Origin: Mycolicibacterium rhodesiae NBB3
GTDB taxonomy: Bacteria > Actinomycetota > Actinomycetes > Mycobacteriales > Mycobacteriaceae
Direction: 5' to 3'
Assembly (NCBI RefSeq): GCF_000230895.2
Contig: NC_016604.1
Span: 3,968,001 to 4,032,000 of the forward strand
Length of the DNA: 64,000 nt
Positions 61,521 through 64,000 of this stretch are shown here, in pieces. The stretch's first letter is position 1, and each line of letters starts with the position of its first letter. The notes under the pieces were generated by a model, which did not search any database, was not told the origin of the DNA, and saw only the letters and a list, made by a program, of their open reading frames with translations. Made by a program: the position numbers and the translations under genes.

Positions 61521-62797
61521 CCGACGGGCGTGAACTCGATGTTGATCTCCGTCAGCCCCCGGAGGATGAACGTCGGCTCGTACTCGTAACGCCGTGCGTC
61601 GATCGGTCCGTGCTTGTCCTCGCTGACGGTGATGTCGGCCATCCGATCAAGAATGCGCTCGATCGACACCCGCCCCTCCACCCGCGCCAGGGGAGCGCCA
61701 GGGCAGGAGTGGATGCCGCGGCTGAACGCGATGTGCTCGCGGACGTTCTTGCGGTCGAGAGAGAACTCGTGCGGATTCTCGAAGCGGGCGGGGTCGCGAT
61801 TGGCGGCACCGGGACTCACCATCACCGTGGTTCCCGCGGGCACCGGGGTGTCACCGAGTGTCGTTGTCTTGCGGGCCATCCGGAACACGCTCTTCACCGG
61901 GCTGTCCATCCGCAGGCATTCCTCGACGAAGACGGGGATGAGCGTGCGGTCGTCGCGCAACTGCTGCTGGATGTCGGGTCGGTCGGACAGTACCCGCATC
62001 GCCGCGCCGAGCAGCTTGGCGGTCGTTTCCTGTCCGGCGGCGAACAGGAACGTCGCGGTGCGGACCACGTCGACCACCTCGGGGGTGGAGCCGTCCGGGT
62101 ACTTCGCCGTCGCGATGGACGTCAGCACGTCGTCGCGCGGGTTCTCCCGGCGTTCTTCTATGTACTGGGAGAACTTCTCGTCCGCCCAGGCGAGCGGATT
62201 CACCGCGATCACCTCGTGGTCGAGGCTGCCGATGTTGGTTCCCTCGCCCTGGGCGCCGAACGCCTGACGGAAGTCCTCGTGGTCTTCTTCTGGCACGCCG
62301 AGCAGATCGGCGACCACCAGGAGCGAGAACGGCTTCGCGTACGCATTGAGGAACTCGCAGCGGCCCGCGGCGATAAACTCGTCGATGTGGCGGTCGGCCA
62401 GCCGCCACATGAAGTCCTCGTTCTCCTTGAGGCGCTTGGGCGTCAGCAGCCGTGAAAGGACGGACCGCGCATCGGTGTGATGCGGCGGATCCATCGTGAC
62501 CATGTGCTCGTGCATGATGATCTCGGTGCGGTGCTCCTCGAGCTGCGCACAGATGTCATCACCCTCGGGCGTGAAGGGCATCGGGGTGAACGGACCCATG
62601 ACCGCGACGCAGGACGAGTAGTTCTCGGTGTCCTTGTAGACGCTGTTCGCCGCTTCCCAGCCGGTCACCGCGAGCACGCCGTTGTTGATCGGACAACACG
62701 TCGGATTCTTGCCACGGACGTGGTCGTAGTACGGGTGAGGGTCGGGCACCAGCGAGGGGTCGGTGAAGTAGTCGACGGAGTCGAAATCCGTGGTCAT
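61517..62797 (-). CDS. Cytochrome P450
   Basis: 426 residues from the ATG at 62797. Heme motif FSRGIHSCPG with Cys365, where Ser replaces the first Gly of the usual FGxG. I-helix AGQETT at 254-259; ExxR Glu293-Arg296. Paralogue of the P450 at 16668. No ferredoxin gene is adjacent, so it must borrow one. Divergent from a TetR gene that probably controls it. Confidence 0.95.
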   Translation of the reverse strand: MTTDFDSVDYFTDPSLVPDPHPYYDHVRGKNPTCCPINNGVLAVTGWEAANSVYKDTENYSSCVAVMGPFTPMPFTPEGDDICAQLEEHRTEIIMHEHMVTMDPPHHTDARSVLSRLLTPKRLKENEDFMWRLADRHIDEFIAAGRCEFLNAYAKPFSLLVVADLLGVPEEDHEDFRQAFGAQGEGTNIGSLDHEVIAVNPLAWADEKFSQYIEERRENPRDDVLTSIATAKYPDGSTPEVVDVVRTATFLFAAGQETTAKLLGAAMRVLSDRPDIQQQLRDDRTLIPVFVEECLRMDSPVKSVFRMARKTTTLGDTPVPAGTTVMVSPGAANRDPARFENPHEFSLDRKNVREHIAFSRGIHSCPGAPLARVEGRVSIERILDRMADITVSEDKHGPIDARRYEYEPTFILRGLTEINIEFTPVG

Positions 62798-62882
62798 CGT
62801 GTTGTGGGCCCTTCGAGGTCGGTGCTTACCGGCGGGGTGGCCGGGACTGAATCGGCGATACGGATCAACCGCTTGGTGAAAT

Positions 62883-62913
62883 ATGCTGAGCACCTGCTTA
62901 GCATGGCGCTAAG
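62883..62913. promoter_or_regulatory. Overlapping palindromes between P450 and TetR genes
   Basis: ATGCTGAG-N6-CTTAGCAT (62883-62904, 7 of 8 arm bases pair) overlaps CTTAGC-N5-GCTAAG (62897-62913, perfect). Both lie in the 196-base divergent gap, about 85 bases before each start. They are likely TetR operators. Confidence 0.6.
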
Positions 62914-62993
62914 GTCAGGGTCAAGATCGCGCGGACCGGCACCACTACGATCGGCGTGTCGCAACGGCTGAGGCCGGGAAAGAGGATTGAGGC

Positions 62994-63611
62994 ATGGCCG
63001 AGGTTTCTGGGGGCCGTCGACGGATCGGGGCGCCGGAGGCGAAGAACCGCGGTGTGCTTCTCGATGCCGCCGAGAAGCTGCTGCTCGAGGAGGGCTACGC
63101 CGCGGTGACGTCGCGCCGGGTCGCCGAGAAGGCCGGGCTCAAACCGCAGCTCGTGCACTACTACTTCCGCACCATGGAGGATCTCTTCCTCGCGGTGTTC
63201 CGGCGCATGGCCGAAGCCGGGCTGAGCGTTCTCACGACGGCGCTCGCGTCCCCTCAGCCGTTGTGGTCGCTGTGGCGGTTCAGCACGCAACCAGAGGCCA
63301 CGAGGCTGACGATGGAATTCATGGGCCTGGCCAACCACCGCAAGGCATTGCGCGCCGAGATCGTGTACTACGCCGACCGTTTCCGGGAAGAGCAGAACAA
63401 GGCGATCGCCGCAGCGCTCGAGCGCTACGGCGTGGCGTCGACCGACGTGCCGCCTGTGGTGTGGACGGTCTTTGCGACGGGCGTGTCCCAGCTGCTGGTG
63501 ATGGAACGCGCGCTGGGGACGACCTTCGGTCACGCGGAGACGTTCGCGTACTGCGAGCAATGGATCCGCCGACTCGAGGGAGAACTGCTCCCCGTGGACG
63601 CTTCGTCGTGA
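62994..63611 (+). CDS. TetR-family transcriptional regulator
   Basis: 205 residues. HTH region: NRGVLLDAAEKLLLEEGYAAVTSRRVAEKAGLKPQLVHYYF, with a typical recognition helix. Effector domain helical. AAAGAGG-type ribosome site upstream. Divergent from the P450 at 61517 with overlapping palindromes in between, so it probably represses that P450 until a ligand binds. Confidence 0.92.
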   Translation: MAEVSGGRRRIGAPEAKNRGVLLDAAEKLLLEEGYAAVTSRRVAEKAGLKPQLVHYYFRTMEDLFLAVFRRMAEAGLSVLTTALASPQPLWSLWRFSTQPEATRLTMEFMGLANHRKALRAEIVYYADRFREEQNKAIAAALERYGVASTDVPPVVWTVFATGVSQLLVMERALGTTFGHAETFAYCEQWIRRLEGELLPVDASS

Positions 63612-63619
63612 ATCAGGCG

Positions 63620-64000
63620 CTACCAGTTACGGATTGAGCAGAGCGCGCCCTTGGGCCTTTGGTCGGTTTTCACGACGACGCCGTCCACCGCGAGGATGCA
63701 GTGCACATTCGGGGTCAGGCCCGGTTCGCCCTGTGCCACGACCATCGCCCAGTCCTCGGGATTGGCCAGCTGCACGTCGAGATTCCACTGCTGATCCGGG
63801 CCGACGTCAGCCTCGACCTTCGGGGTGTAGACGTAGGGGTTGTGGCTGTAGTCAGCCCAGTTCGGCGGGTCGATGTCGCGGTAGAAGATCTTCAGGAATG
63901 CAGGGCCCTCGGCGAACACCGTGTACTTGACGTTGTGCAGCGGTGCCTGCGCGGTCGCGGGCACGCTGGCGCCTGCGAGGGCGGAAGCGGCCAGCACGGT
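63620..64000 (-). CDS. Exported protein, C-terminal part (gene runs off the window)
   Basis: At least 125 residues visible from the edge. The first residues (VLAASALAGASVPATAQA) look like the end of a signal peptide cut after TAQA, so the true start lies past 64000. The mature part (VKYTVFAEGPAFLKIFYRDID, VHCILAVDGVVVKT) recalls the small MmpS-like or MmpS-related periplasmic domains of mycobacteria; two Cys near the end may pair. Convergent with the TetR gene, 8 bases apart. Confidence 0.65.
   Translation of the reverse strand, partial: TVLAASALAGASVPATAQAPLHNVKYTVFAEGPAFLKIFYRDIDPPNWADYSHNPYVYTPKVEADVGPDQQWNLDVQLANPEDWAMVVAQGEPGLTPNVHCILAVDGVVVKTDQRPKGALCSIRNW

Noticed and set aside
1..64000. 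tRNA, rRNA, transposase or phage genes
   Set aside because: No CCA-ending cloverleaf, rRNA segment, DDE transposase or integrase motif was recognised when reading the window; a dedicated scan would be needed to exclude small RNAs.

Overview
The window is high-GC actinobacterial DNA with many GTG/TTG starts, ATGA/GTGA gene overlaps and short intergenic gaps. A complete mce operon, F420-type luciferase-like oxidoreductases, a mycofactocin-type SDR, and many P450s paired with single-cluster ferredoxins point to an environmental, fast-growing mycobacterium (Mycolicibacterium-like). No tRNA, rRNA, CRISPR array, phage gene or transposase was seen.

Layout. (1) 1-5233: start of a TetR-like gene, divergent from an SDR and a VOC protein, then LLM oxidoreductase, EthD-like and epimerase genes on the minus strand, then an acyl-CoA dehydrogenase. 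(2) 5219-9528: a minus-strand operon of AveC-like membrane protein, MoxR/NorQ-type AAA+ ATPase and VWA protein, divergent from a TetR regulator with a clear palindrome between. (3) 9629-18431: two Rieske oxygenase alpha subunits, each overlapping a 109-residue partner gene, with an amidohydrolase, MarR regulator, 2Fe-2S ferredoxin, SDR, TauD-like dioxygenase and a P450-ferredoxin-DUF1330 set. (4) 18432-19541: a frameshifted DUF559 nuclease-like gene bracketed by two related palindromes. (5) 19542-28798: minus-strand hydrolase, ferredoxin/P450 and P450 genes, then a six-gene overlapping operon (NuoF-like flavoprotein, ferredoxin, DUF35-thiolase fusion, hydrolase, two beta-hydroxyacid dehydrogenases). 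(6) 28853-42812: a small unknown protein, a minus-strand amidohydrolase/Rieske ferredoxin/hydrolase operon, and a long plus-strand beta-oxidation-like operon (two-subunit acyl-CoA dehydrogenase, enoyl-CoA hydratase, a third dehydrogenase, SDR, LLM, sulfotransferase, TIM-barrel protein, DUF1214). (7) 42809-44373: small envelope-protein genes separated by a repeated 53-bp palindrome. (8) 44437-50633: P450-ferredoxin-SDR-SDR on the minus strand, divergent from an aldehyde dehydrogenase and a CaiB-type CoA-transferase. (9) 50924-60495: yrbEA-yrbEB-mceA-F. (10) 60503-64000: two exported proteins, a P450, a divergent TetR regulator and a partial exported protein.

Taken together this looks like a catabolic island for a large hydrophobic compound (sterol, terpenoid or similar polycyclic): Mce import, oxygenase attack, dehydrogenation, CoA activation or transfer, beta-oxidation and a retro-aldol-type side-chain cleavage. 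The substrate is not readable from sequence. A shared palindrome (GAGAAT-N3-ATTCTC type) before at least three transcription units suggests one regulator ties parts of the island together.
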